DNA of 64,000 bases from Burkholderia sp. Ac-20365 (GTDB lineage Bacteria > Pseudomonadota > Gammaproteobacteria > Burkholderiales > Burkholderiaceae). Shown piece by piece: positions 28,890-37,701 of this stretch; positions within the stretch are counted from its first letter, which is position 1; the number at the start of each line of letters is the position of its first letter. Both the position numbers and the translations under genes were made by a program. The notes beneath the pieces were generated by a model that was given only the letters and a program-made list of their open reading frames with translations, was not told the origin of the DNA and made no database searches. The DNA is taken from the NCBI RefSeq assembly GCF_017104715.1, contig NZ_JAAGPI010000001.1:1-64000 (forward strand), written 5' to 3'.

Positions 28890-29351
28890 TCATGCTTTCT
28901 CGGCCAACACGGAGTCAGGGACGCGGCGGAAGCTGATGGCGAGCCGGTTATAGGCGTTCATCAAGCCGATGGCCATCGTGAGGTCGGCGAGCTCTTTCTC
29001 GCCGAACACTGCGGCTGCGGCATTGAAATCGTCGTCGGGCACACGAGTGATTTCCACGCGAGTTACCGATTCAGCCCATGCCAGCGCGGCTCGTTCTCGA
29101 CCGCTGAACATCGGTTCTGCTTCACGCCAAGCTTGCACAAGGGCGAGCTTGGCGGGTGCGACGTTCTTTTTGAGGAGGTCGCGAGTGTGTAAATCGATGC
29201 AATATGCGCACCCATTGATTTGGCTTACCCTCAGATAAACGAGATCGATGAGAACGTCTTCAAGCCCCGACTGCACGACATAACCGTACACGTTGCCGAA
29301 CGCCTTCACGCCTCCCGGCGATGCTTTGATGTAGTCCAGTCTCATTTCCAT
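28890..29351 (-). CDS. CMD/AhpD-like protein, YnjA-type, copy 2
   Basis: 153 residues from ATG 29351 (a second ATG at 29345 is possible). The redox motif is C48-A-Y-C51 with H55 (CAYCIDLHT). It is the shorter CMD subgroup, with LRVSQINGCAYC, RERAALAWAESVT and a C-terminal LTMAIGLMNAYNRLAISFR. It begins three bases after the stop of the secreted cupin gene, so the two are very likely translated from one message, and MocR-3 is transcribed divergently. Likely role: hydroperoxide or other electrophile reduction in the cytoplasm. Confidence 0.88.
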   Translation of the reverse strand: MEMRLDYIKASPGGVKAFGNVYGYVVQSGLEDVLIDLVYLRVSQINGCAYCIDLHTRDLLKKNVAPAKLALVQAWREAEPMFSGRERAALAWAESVTRVEITRVPDDDFNAAAAVFGEKELADLTMAIGLMNAYNRLAISFRRVPDSVLAEKA

Positions 29352-29354
29352 AAT

Positions 29355-29771
29355 TTACTTTACCTTGGTCGTCAGTTGCTTGTCGTCCGAATCGACAACG
29401 AATACCGCGAGTAGCTTCGCGGGTTTGGTCTTGCTTGCATTCCGACTCACAGCATGGAGGGAGCCAGGCTCCTCGAAGAAGCTTTCCCCAGCCTTGTACA
29501 CGCGTTCGGGCCCGTCGTTGACCTTGCTAACCACGCTACCCGAGACGACGTATGCATAAATGAACGCGGACTTGGCATGGGTATGAGCGGGCGAGGCGCC
29601 GCCTGGGGGATAGAGCACCTCTACGGCGATCAGCGACTTCCCTGGAATGTTTGATATCGCTCCGGAGAAATTCGGCTTAACCTTATCGCTGACATCATGA
29701 GCTGCTGTAGCCCCGGCGAAGGTCATGCTCGCGGCGGCTGCGGCTGAGAGAAGAATAGAATGAAGTTTCAT
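29355..29771 (-). CDS. Exported cupin-domain protein
   Basis: 138 residues from ATG 29771 (MKLHSILLSAAAAASMTFAG). The upstream in-frame ATG at 29798 would spoil the signal peptide. The signal sequence ends near GATAAHD. The mature part is a single cupin barrel: motif 1 in PAHTHAKSAFIYAYVVSGSV and motif 2 in GESFFEEPGSLHAVSRN, giving the usual His/His/Glu/His metal-ligand candidates. It would act in the periplasm; substrate unknown. It is first in a two-gene operon with CMD copy 2 and shares its upstream region with MocR-3, which probably regulates it. Confidence 0.85.
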   Translation of the reverse strand: MKLHSILLSAAAAASMTFAGATAAHDVSDKVKPNFSGAISNIPGKSLIAVEVLYPPGGASPAHTHAKSAFIYAYVVSGSVVSKVNDGPERVYKAGESFFEEPGSLHAVSRNASKTKPAKLLAVFVVDSDDKQLTTKVK

Positions 29772-29822
29772 GGATAGCTCCTTGGACGCTAGAATCATGA
29801 TCTGTTAGAGGTTCAGAGAAAA

Positions 29823-29854
29823 GAACCAAGAACATAATTTTTTTATGTACCATC
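29823..29854 (+). promoter_or_regulatory. 24-bp-spaced direct repeats between cupin gene and MocR-3
   Basis: AGAACCAAGA (ACC at 29825) and TGTACCATCA (ACC at 29849) repeat the arrangement before MocR-2. The second box ends just before the start codon at 29859. The region also serves the divergent cupin-CMD operon starting at 29771, so one regulator could control both directions. Confidence 0.6.
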
Positions 29855-29858
29855 AACC

Positions 29859-31271
29859 ATGACTAACTTAGATCTGAAGGTTGATCGAACTTCCACAATT
29901 TCGCTATCCGAGCAAATTCGGTACAGTATTTCCAGTGCGATTGAGAGCGGAATACTCGTTCCTGGCGCCCGATTACCGTCGTGGATAGACTTGGCCGCGC
30001 AACTCGGCGTTGCGCGCGGCACGGTAAAGACTGCGTATGAGCGGCTAACCGATGAGCAACTGATCGTTTCAGCTGGTGCAGCGGGCACCAGAGTCTCTGA
30101 CCAAAAAACCGCTAGGCGAGCAACTGCGGAACGTACGCACTCTATTGAGACGAATCTGCGTTCCACGTTGTACCAACACTACCTACCCGGACCTGCAGTC
30201 TTTCAGATGGGAGTGCCGGCTTCGGACTGTTTCCCGGCTGCGTCGTTTGCTCGGCTGCGAGCGCGCGCCGCACGTGACGAAGTCGAAGCGCCTGCAGCCT
30301 ATCCGGACCCACGAGGGGAACATGAACTTCGGCGAGAGATCGCAGCGCATCTGGCGTTGTCTCGCGGCATAGAATGCCAGCCGTCGCAGATATTTATTTC
30401 TGCGGGGTTCTCGGGCGCGCTTGGCGTCGTGCTGCGAGTGATGCAAGCCGAAGGCCGAAAGGCTTGGGTCGAGAATCCAGGATTTGTACCCGGCCGGATG
30501 GCATTAGAGATTTCGCGGCTGGTGACAATCCCTGTTCCCGTCGACGAGGAAGGGCTCGATGTCGGCTACGGCGAAGCGTGCGCACCGGACGCAGTGATGG
30601 CGCTCGTGACTCCCGGGCAACAGGCGCCTTTAGGCCCAACATTGTCTCTCGCCCGACGAGTTCGGCTCCTCGAATGGGCGCGACGCGCGGATGCCTGGAT
30701 CATAGAAGACGACTATTTGGGCGAGTTCCACTTGCGACGCCGCGCGGCGCCGGCGCTTGCATCACTGGATCGAGCGGGTCGTGTGATACATATCGGGTCG
30801 TTCAGTAAGACCATCAGCCCGACGCTTCGGCTTGGATTTGTCGTTGCACCGGATACGTTGGTGTCCAGATTCGACGAAGCCGCCGCATGTCTTGGCAGCG
30901 CGCCTGGCCCGGCAGTACAAATAGCGACTGCTGAATTCATTCGGGACGGACACTATATGCGCCATTTACGCCGCATGAAGCGCATCTATGCCGCTCGGAG
31001 CGACGCCCTTCGGGCTACCTTGGAAGCCAAGGGGCTCGAGGTGTTTCCCGCGGGACTCTCATTGGTGCTCAGGCTCGCCGATGGGGCGGACGATAAGACG
31101 ATCGCTCAAGAAGCCTATGCGTATGGGCTGGCACCAGCGCCTTTATCGGGATGGTATTGTTCCGAGTCCACCAAGCGACCGGGACTGCTCCTTGGCGTAG
31201 CGACCGCAATTGAGCAGCAACTTCCGAGTACATGTGATCGGCTGCATCATCTGATTCTAAAGCTTTCGTAG
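29859..31271 (+). CDS. MocR-type GntR/aminotransferase regulator (MocR-3)
   Basis: 470 residues from ATG 29859 (MTNLDLKVDRTSTISLSEQIRYSI). The GntR winged helix (LAAQLGVARGTVKTAYERL) is followed by an aminotransferase-like domain with AYPDPRGEHELRREIAAHL, IIEDDYLGEF and the PLP lysine in GSFSKTISPTLRLGF. It is a close paralog of MocR-2. It faces the cupin-CMD operon across an 87-bp gap that holds the repeat boxes, making that operon its most likely target. This would link PLP-type sensing with peroxide-type defence, which is unusual and inferred. Confidence 0.87.
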   Translation: MTNLDLKVDRTSTISLSEQIRYSISSAIESGILVPGARLPSWIDLAAQLGVARGTVKTAYERLTDEQLIVSAGAAGTRVSDQKTARRATAERTHSIETNLRSTLYQHYLPGPAVFQMGVPASDCFPAASFARLRARAARDEVEAPAAYPDPRGEHELRREIAAHLALSRGIECQPSQIFISAGFSGALGVVLRVMQAEGRKAWVENPGFVPGRMALEISRLVTIPVPVDEEGLDVGYGEACAPDAVMALVTPGQQAPLGPTLSLARRVRLLEWARRADAWIIEDDYLGEFHLRRRAAPALASLDRAGRVIHIGSFSKTISPTLRLGFVVAPDTLVSRFDEAAACLGSAPGPAVQIATAEFIRDGHYMRHLRRMKRIYAARSDALRATLEAKGLEVFPAGLSLVLRLADGADDKTIAQEAYAYGLAPAPLSGWYCSESTKRPGLLLGVATAIEQQLPSTCDRLHHLILKLS

Positions 31272-31280
31272 TAGCATCGA

Positions 31281-31314
31281 CGCGGCCAGCGGGCATTCTG
31301 GCGGCGCTTTTTTT
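31281..31314 (+). terminator. Probable terminator after MocR-3
   Basis: A GCCAG/CTGGC stem (31285-31289 and 31298-31302) with GC-rich flanks is followed by GGCGC and a run of seven T (31308-31314). The stem is short, so strength is uncertain. Confidence 0.45.
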
Positions 31315-31958
31315 GACCACAAGGCCCATTTTTTCCGCCTGCTGTTGATGCTCGCAGCAGCGATCTGCGCGTACATGCGAAGCCGGTTCGTGGAGCATCG
31401 CTTCGACAACGGGAGAGTTCCGACCATCGCTGACGGTGCAGAGGCACATGCAATAGTCCGCCACTCAAATTGATCTGGATGGAAGGTGAGTCACGCCATG
31501 AATCACCTACGAGCAACGATCACGTACGAACAACGAGCTCACGCCTTGCGTTCCGTGCGCTGCGAGCGTCATACCGGGTCGTTGAGACGCCCCCGGAACA
31601 TCCACACAGGTAATTTCGTTTCCACAATGCCGCTGTGGCGACGTTCAATCGTCGCGGAAAGCTGGGTCCACAGACTCGCCGCCCCGTATGGACGAATGCC
31701 GAATAAACCTACCAGCGTTGCGAACGCAACGGAGAGTTCAGTTACTGTTCGAGCGATCTTTTGCTTTGGGATGTGGCCCGCTGCTCCGTTGCCTTATCCC
31801 GAACACTTGAGCCAGGCAGTCCCCAGGCCGATGTTCAACGGAAAGGCGACTTGAAGCGGATGCAGGGAGCGAACCTTTAGGGGGCTCGCTAGCAATCGCC
31901 CAGACGGCTCGCTTGAACGCGATCGCGCTGTGCGCGCGACACAAGCGCTGGCTGATGG
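31315..31958. other. Stretch without recognisable genes
   Basis: Open frames at 31486-31854 (plus) and 31247-31516 and 31738-31944 (minus) show no family features. Nothing else is supported. Confidence 0.4.
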
Positions 31959-32669
31959 TTATCGTCCTGCGCTTTGACCGCCGTCGACGTGCAGTATTTC
32001 TCCGGTTATGAATGGTGCAGAATCAAGGAAGAGAATCGCATTCGCAACATCGCTCATCTCGCCCATGCGACCGAGTGGATGAAAGGCACCCAGTGCATCA
32101 TGAGCTTCTGGTGAGTGCATGGGTGACTTGATGATTCCCGGTGCGACGGCGTTCGCGCGAATCCCTTTCGCCGCGTACTCAATCGCCAGTGACTTGGTGG
32201 CCGCGTTCAACCCTCCCTTCGTCAGGGCTGCCAAGGTGGAATAGACGCCGCTTTTCGCCGCGTCAACAATGCTGGCGGACACGCTAACCACGTGGCCGCT
32301 CCGACGCTTCTCCATTTCGGCGATTGCGAGTTGAGTGATGTGATAGAACCCCGAGAGATTTACGTTCACTACTGCGGTGTAGTCTGCCACTGTGTGTTCT
32401 GTGAAAGGTTTGCCAATGTATATGCCAGCGTTATTTACCAGCGTGTCGATTTGGCCGAAGCGCTCGAGTCCTTCAGGCATGACCCGGTGAGCCGTTGCCG
32501 GATCGCCAATATCACCCGGAACCGTCAGGATGCTCGTGTCGTCCGACGGCTTGATCGATCGAGCGTTCGCGATGACATAATAGTCAAGCATACGAAACGC
32601 TTTGACGATCTCATGGCCTATGCCTTGCGAGGCGCCGGTCACAACAACAACTTTTCGTGAAGTGCTCAT
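31959..32669 (-). CDS. Short-chain dehydrogenase/reductase with displaced catalytic Tyr
   Basis: 236 residues from ATG 32669. The nucleotide-binding motif TGASQGIG and the NNAG motif (LVNNAGIYIG) are intact. The catalytic region reads VSVSASIVDAAKSGVYSTLAALTKGGLNAATKS (split here: Ser in VSVSAS, Tyr in GVYS, Lys in LTKGG). The Tyr lies eight residues before the Lys instead of the canonical four, and an Ala occupies the usual Tyr place, as in an SDR subgroup with an A-A-L-T-K-G-G-L motif. Activity may therefore differ from classical SDRs. The C-terminal GEILHVDGGQSAGR is typical. Monocistronic; substrate unknown. Confidence 0.85.
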   Translation of the reverse strand: MSTSRKVVVVTGASQGIGHEIVKAFRMLDYYVIANARSIKPSDDTSILTVPGDIGDPATAHRVMPEGLERFGQIDTLVNNAGIYIGKPFTEHTVADYTAVVNVNLSGFYHITQLAIAEMEKRRSGHVVSVSASIVDAAKSGVYSTLAALTKGGLNAATKSLAIEYAAKGIRANAVAPGIIKSPMHSPEAHDALGAFHPLGRMGEMSDVANAILFLDSAPFITGEILHVDGGQSAGR

Positions 32670-33322
32670 AAGATGTACCTAGGAATGTTGATGGGAGGCG
32701 ACCCACACTGATTCCGCAATTCTGGTCACGCCGAACGCAAACATGTCAGTTCAGCTTCTGCGTGCAATCGCAATCAACGCTTGTTTACTATGGAAAGTCA
32801 ATGCTCGAACTGATGCTTTCAAAGCGCGAGTCTCCGAGCGTTAGGAGCGACTGCATGTCGACGTCGCCGGCAAATTACCGTATATCGTGATCCGTCATCA
32901 CGAGGGTCGAGTCGTTGATCGACTTTGGGTAAGCCGTGTCAACCTCAATTAATGGAGGGCGGTTTGGGCCGATGATGTCGACTATATTGATTAAAGCCGC
33001 GGGAGGGGTGTACTCCGTGAGGATCACCGTGACATCGTCGGCGCCAATCGATTGGAACAATCCCGTATCAAGGCGCACCGGACGTCGCGCACCGTGCAGC
33101 AGTTCGCACTACGCCCGGTAAATTCGATGTGCAAGGTCGACCGGCCGATGCGAATATTTCAGATGATCGAGCGCCCTTTTGTTGCTCCTTGATCCGTCAG
33201 CTCATAGGAGAAGCCCGGACATATTTCCAAGACTCGCATCCTGGTGTTCCGGGCGTCGGTGTTAGGCTCGCATCAGACGCCTTCGGGCGGAAATCGAGGT
33301 GTTCGATACGAATTCATGAAGG
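32670..33322. other. Stretch without confident genes
   Basis: A minus frame at 32875-33078 (GADDVTVILTEYTPP) loosely resembles the A-D-D-V-x-V-x-L-T-E segment of 4-oxalocrotonate tautomerase-like proteins, but the N-terminal proline end is missing. At most it is a fragment. Nothing else was recognised. Confidence 0.3.
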
Positions 33323-33868
33323 TCAAATCGAGCCGGCAGCTGTGACGGCGGGAAAATCCTTCTCGGGATCGAACACGTTGTTGAAATAATTGGTCAGGGA
33401 GTACATGGCTACCAATGCGATGATTTCCATCACATTCGCGTCCGTGTATCCGGCGTCCCGGACCGCTTTGAGATCTGTGTCGGTGACCTGACCACGTGTC
33501 TCGATGACCTTCCGCGCGAACTGGACGGCAGCGTCGCGCTTAGGGTCGGTTGCATGGCCCTTCCGCGCAAGGATGATCTCGTCGGTTGGCAGTTTGGCCA
33601 TATGCTCGGCCGTAAAGCTATGAACTGTCAGGCAGTAGTTACAACCATTCACTTCGGAGACGGCAAGACCAATGCTGTCGCGTGTCTTCACGTCGAGCGC
33701 CTTGCTCATGGAGCCGAGGAGAGTAGCCCATGAGTTGAACGCGATTGGGCTCTGCGCGAAGCTCGCCATCATATTCGGGGTGAACCCGATGTTTTTGGTG
33801 AATGCATCGAGAGTCGGTTTCGATTCGGCCGGCACTTGTTCCGGCGTTAGAACTGCAGTACGTGACAT
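33323..33868 (-). CDS. CMD/AhpD-like alkylhydroperoxidase-family protein, copy 3
   Basis: 181 residues. I use the ATG at 33868 (MSRTAVLTPEQ), with AAGGAT upstream, over the one at 33877. The redox motif is CNYCLTVHS (C76, C79, H83). It is a recent duplicate of copy 1, with about 15 differences in 181 residues, mostly conservative and none in the active site. It follows nitroreductase copy 2 by 30 bp, so the two are one operon. The duplicated unit spans roughly 1.2 kb of DNA similarity. Confidence 0.9.
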   Translation of the reverse strand: MSRTAVLTPEQVPAESKPTLDAFTKNIGFTPNMMASFAQSPIAFNSWATLLGSMSKALDVKTRDSIGLAVSEVNGCNYCLTVHSFTAEHMAKLPTDEIILARKGHATDPKRDAAVQFARKVIETRGQVTDTDLKAVRDAGYTDANVMEIIALVAMYSLTNYFNNVFDPEKDFPAVTAAGSI

Positions 33869-33898
33869 AGTAGTCATCCTTTAGGAAACGAGTTTCAC

Positions 33899-34516
33899 TT
33901 ATACGAGATTCAGCACGTCGGCGACCGGGCGACGGGGTTTTTGCGCCCAGTTTCCGGACCTCTCCGCTCCGATGGCCAGCAGCATGACGGGTACCTCGTC
34001 TTTCGACAGCCCGAACTCGCGGTGCACGCCGTCGGCGTCGAAACCGATCATCGGCGTGGAGCCTAGACCCATTGAGCGGGCCGCATAGATGATCGCTGCC
34101 GCGCCAAAGGTGCCAGTACGTACTGCCTCGTCGCGTTGACGTTGGGGGTGGTCCTTGTACAGGCCACGTGCGGGGGTCTCCCACTCCGGCACCATTGCCG
34201 CCGGCATTACACCGGCGGCAACCAGTGGTGCGAGGCGTTCCGGAATTACGCTGGAATCAGCCAACTGACCGCATATAATGAAGGTAACGGCTGCATCGGT
34301 GATCGCGGGTTGATTCCAGGCGATTGGACTCAATCGAGCCTTGGCTTCAGGTGTGCGCACGGCGATGAAGCGCCAGTTCTGCAAATGGAAGGACGTCGGC
34401 GCGGCGGTGCCGATTCTCACGAGTTCTCGGATTTCGTCGTCGCTCAAGATGGCTGCGGGGTCATAGTACTTGGCGGCGCTTCGGCTCAGGATACATTCAA
34501 TGACGGAGTTGGTCAT
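33899..34516 (-). CDS. Nitroreductase family FMN oxidoreductase, copy 2
   Basis: 205 residues from the ATG at 34516, which has AAGGA at proper spacing; the ATG at 34522 overlaps that ribosome site. Motifs are as in copy 1 (SRSAAKYYDP, APTSFHLQNWRFIAV, GNWAQKPRRP). It differs from copy 1 at about 13 of 205 residues. In this copy the gap to the CMD gene is compact and probably gives a single transcript, whereas copy 1 has extra intergenic DNA. Reduction of nitroaromatics, quinones or other electrophiles with NAD(P)H is expected. Confidence 0.9.
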   Translation of the reverse strand: MTNSVIECILSRSAAKYYDPAAILSDDEIRELVRIGTAAPTSFHLQNWRFIAVRTPEAKARLSPIAWNQPAITDAAVTFIICGQLADSSVIPERLAPLVAAGVMPAAMVPEWETPARGLYKDHPQRQRDEAVRTGTFGAAAIIYAARSMGLGSTPMIGFDADGVHREFGLSKDEVPVMLLAIGAERSGNWAQKPRRPVADVLNLV

Positions 34517-34807
34517 GGTCATTCCTTCGGGTTGGGTTATGGAGAAGGTCTAGGGATAAGAGTAATTGTGCGCTGTGCGTATCTCCCTTCGTTCAATATG
34601 TCGGATAGCGTTTGTTGCTCCCCTTGTTTCGGCATCGTCAAGGATTAACTTTTCTTGCAGTAGACCAGCGATACGTCAATCAACGCGTATCAGCGTATTA
34701 ATCGCTGAGCAAGTTGAAAGCGAGCGTTTGGTCGCTGCCTGCTATTCGTTTGTAGAATTCTCTGAGGAAGGAACTAGAGTGGTTGACTAGCCCGGTGGGT
34801 TGCATGT

Positions 34808-35248
34808 TCATTGAAGCGTCGAGCCGTCGTGATTGGCTGCATCACGCTGAAGTTGTTCAAGGACACACATCGCCTCGTTGGCAGCTTCCAGTGGAACGAA
34901 AATATGGTCGTGATAGGTCGCGGCGACTACATTGCAACTTATACCGACCGCGCCGAGCGCCGCGGAGAAAGCGGCAGTGAGCCCCGCAGATGTCAGGTCC
35001 GAGCGAAGCAACAAAGTGATCCACGCAGCGCGAAACGATATCTGCAAATTAAATCGTTCTGCTATGTCGAGTTCTACGAATACAGTCAGCCCTTCTTGCT
35101 CCCGGAATGTCCCGATAATGGCACTTCCCGGAATACCAGCTGGCGCCAATTCTCCTAAAGCAAGACTCACGATCGCTACCCGTTCCCGATTGAGGACCGG
35201 AGACATAGATGCGATCAAAGCCCTAAGATTCGTAGTTCTATCGTGCAT
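34808..35248 (-). CDS. ACT-domain protein (COG3602-like)
   Basis: 146 residues from ATG 35248, with AAGGAG 9 nt upstream; the frame extends to 35317 without support. It contains two tandem ACT-like units: LRALIASMSPVLNRERVAIVSL at the start, and SAGLTAAFSAALGAVGISCNVVAATYHDHIFVP near the end, the latter being the family hallmark (a G-I-S-x-N-x-V-A-x-x-x-H-D-H-I-F-V-P run). ACT domains bind amino acids or similar small ligands. Function of these stand-alone proteins is unknown. It is transcribed alone, 290 bp from nitroreductase 2. Confidence 0.75.
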   Translation of the reverse strand: MHDRTTNLRALIASMSPVLNRERVAIVSLALGELAPAGIPGSAIIGTFREQEGLTVFVELDIAERFNLQISFRAAWITLLLRSDLTSAGLTAAFSAALGAVGISCNVVAATYHDHIFVPLEAANEAMCVLEQLQRDAANHDGSTLQ

Positions 35249-35733
35249 GTTCGCATGCTCCTTAGAGGCCAAATTGCATGATCCGTAGTGCAATGGCTCA
35301 TATCCACAAATCATCAACCAAACGTTAGACCAATCGGTCAGATGGCCACTACATAACCGTGAAAGTGTGTTTATTCTTGATCCAATTTTGGATATTGATC
35401 GAATGCAGAATAGCCCAGAACGTCAATCGGTTTTTCTGATTAGTGTATATAGAGAAAGTGCATTGCGCGTCTATACGTGAGCATATGAAAGCGATACTAC
35501 GCACACGTTGCAGAAAGCCGTGGCATGCATGAGACTATCGGGAACCGGGTCAGGTTTGTTTAGCTACGGTTGCTGAACACGATGTCCGGACGATCTGAAA
35601 AATGATGCTGTTGCGTCAAGTAGCTGAAACACGATAGCGAACTGTTTCATGCGCAGACCAAGGTCTACTACTGACTAGGTTCGCTGTCGCGACGTAGTCC
35701 ACGGGACGAAAGTTCCGCTCAACCAGACGTTCT
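35249..35733. other. Intergenic region between divergent ACT and Crp/TrxR-like genes
   Basis: Holds no gene. AT-rich DNA near 35440-35490 contains an imperfect ATAC-type box (CTATACGTGAGCATATG), a weaker relative of the repeated palindrome. No firm promoter was assigned. Confidence 0.35.
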
Positions 35734-37665
35734 ATGAATGCAGACGAGGAATCGACGTTTGACTCGGAGCGTAAGCTTTCGCCCGACATCGACGCGCAGG
35801 TGCCCGGGGTTAGCGGGCGTGACCTATCCGTGGTTCGCCCTGAGTCTGCTATTAATCAAAGCGGCGTTTCCGCTAACTATGGCCGCTACATCTCGAATGC
35901 ATCGTCCGATCATGTTCAGACAAAATCCCAGCATGTGAGTGATAGACAGTCTGCAAACTACACCTCGTACCTAAACCGAAATCAAACCTCTCACGATGAG
36001 CAACTGCGGAGCACTCGCATCTCGATTGAGCAGCGGCGTTCGCAGATGTTCCCTCAGATCGGGGATGCGAGGGTCGAGCGCACGCGTCGTTTCGGCACGG
36101 TTGAGTTGTGGAAAGCTGGCGAGATTATGTTCCGCACCGGCGACCCGGGGCACGGAATAAGAGTCATATTGCAGGGCAGCGTCTTGCTTACGCGGCGGGA
36201 TGGATTGGGACAATCGCATTTCTTCGCTGAATTGAGCGAAGGGCAATTCCTTGGAGAGACTGCGCAACTCACGGGGAAACCGTACCTTGTGGACGGCTAT
36301 GCGATCAAGGATGTGGAAAGCCTTCTGATCTCGCCGGAGCGATTGCGGGCACTTCTCGTAGAAGAGGCGCAGCTCGGCGAAATCATCATGCGCGCCCTCA
36401 TACTGCGCCGTGCGGTGCTCGTACAGGAGGGTAGCGGCCCCGTACTCATCGGATCGACGACTGATGCGAAGACCTTGGCGCTCGAAGGATTTTTTCGGCG
36501 TGTAAACCATCCCTATCGTGTGGTCGATACGGAGAGTGATGCGGAAACAGTCAGGTTTCTTGAAAAACTTCCGGACTGGCGTGAATCGATGCCAATCGTG
36601 GTGTTGGCCAACGGCGCGATCTTGCGTCATCCTGATGAAGCGACGCTTGCTGCCGAGCTCGGACTTCTGCCGGATCTGGTCCCGGAAAATGTCTACGACG
36701 TCGCGATAGTTGGGGCAGGTCCTGCAGGACTGGCTGCTGCCGTATATGCCGCTTCGGAAGGCCTGTCCGTCATCGTATTCGACGCACACGGTGCTGGCGG
36801 GCAGGCGGGCGCCAGCGCCCGTATTGAAAACTATCTGGGTTTCCCCAGCGGCATTTCGGGGCATACATTGGCCCATCGAGCATTCATGCAGGCCGTAAAG
36901 TTCGGTGCGGAAATATCGATCCCGTCTGAAATCGCGAGGCTGGAGTGTGCAGTGACGCCGTTCAAGGTCCATCTCACTGATGGCGGTCTCGTCAGCGCGC
37001 AGTCAGTTGTAATTGCGAGTGGTGCCTCGTATCGTCGTCCTAAGATCCGTGGCCTCGACGCATCCACCGCGAACGGTGTATTTCATTGGGCGTCGGCCAT
37101 TGAAGCGAAGCTTTGCCAAGGGACGGAGATTGTACTCGTCGGAGGTGGAAACTCGGCGGGGCAAGCTATTGTATATCTCTCGAACTATGCGAGCCATATT
37201 CATGTGCTCGTCAGACGAGACGGGCTGGAAGAGACGATGTCCAGGTATCTTGTCGACCGCGTGATGTCGTTGCGCAATGTGACGATACATGCTCGTACCA
37301 CAATTGAATCGGCGTCACGAGACGAAGACGGACTTTGCGGTCTAACAGTGAACACTGAGGGACGGACGGATTCAATCGAAACGAGGTATCTGTTTCTGTT
37401 CACAGGAGCCGACCCGAATACTCAATGGCTACGCGACTGTGATGTCGAAGTCGATGATAGGGGTTTTGTATTGACGAAATCGGCAGGCGATTCTGGGGCG
37501 TCAGGATGTCTTGAATTTCAAACCAATGTGCCTGGCATTTTCGCTATAGGCGACGTACGCTCCGCATCCGTCAAACGAGTTTCCGCTGCTGTCGGAGAAG
37601 GGGCGGCGGTTGTGTCAGAAATCCATGCGATGCTGGCGCAGATGCGAGCGTCTAGGGCACGGTGA
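35734..37665 (+). CDS. Crp-like / glutaredoxin-like / thioredoxin-reductase-like fusion flavoprotein
   Basis: 643 residues. The first 100 are low in complexity, so the start (ATG 35734) is uncertain. Residues about 120-225 are a cyclic-nucleotide-binding beta-barrel, but the phosphate-cassette Arg is missing (FLGETAQLTGKPYLVDGYA). About 230-310 is a glutaredoxin-like fold without a CxxC. From about 320 follows a thioredoxin reductase-type flavoprotein with FAD (AIVGAGPAGLAAAVYAAS), NADPH (LVGGGNSAGQAIVYLS) and C-terminal FAD (FAIGDVRSASVKRVSAAVG) motifs. The active-site CxxC of true TrxB is absent: that region reads VFHWASAIEAKLC. It is probably an NADPH flavoprotein with a different acceptor. 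Similar fusions occur widely, without known function. Confidence 0.85.
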   Translation: MNADEESTFDSERKLSPDIDAQVPGVSGRDLSVVRPESAINQSGVSANYGRYISNASSDHVQTKSQHVSDRQSANYTSYLNRNQTSHDEQLRSTRISIEQRRSQMFPQIGDARVERTRRFGTVELWKAGEIMFRTGDPGHGIRVILQGSVLLTRRDGLGQSHFFAELSEGQFLGETAQLTGKPYLVDGYAIKDVESLLISPERLRALLVEEAQLGEIIMRALILRRAVLVQEGSGPVLIGSTTDAKTLALEGFFRRVNHPYRVVDTESDAETVRFLEKLPDWRESMPIVVLANGAILRHPDEATLAAELGLLPDLVPENVYDVAIVGAGPAGLAAAVYAASEGLSVIVFDAHGAGGQAGASARIENYLGFPSGISGHTLAHRAFMQAVKFGAEISIPSEIARLECAVTPFKVHLTDGGLVSAQSVVIASGASYRRPKIRGLDASTANGVFHWASAIEAKLCQGTEIVLVGGGNSAGQAIVYLSNYASHIHVLVRRDGLEETMSRYLVDRVMSLRNVTIHARTTIESASRDEDGLCGLTVNTEGRTDSIETRYLFLFTGADPNTQWLRDCDVEVDDRGFVLTKSAGDSGASGCLEFQTNVPGIFAIGDVRSASVKRVSAAVGEGAAVVSEIHAMLAQMRASRAR

Positions 37666-37674
37666 TTCGTGAAA

Positions 37675-37701
37675 GGATACGTATGATTCAACGGCGTATC
37701 C
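37675..37701. terminator. Hairpin after the Crp/TrxR-like gene
   Basis: GGATACG (37675-37681) pairs with CGTATCC (37695-37701) 10 bp after the stop codon. Only GCTTTACC follows, with no real T tract, so it may be a weak or factor-assisted terminator. Confidence 0.35.

Noticed and set aside
35971..36972. 333-codon minus-strand frame inside the Crp/TrxR-like gene
   Set aside because: Antisense shadow; the plus-strand product has FAD and NADPH motifs.
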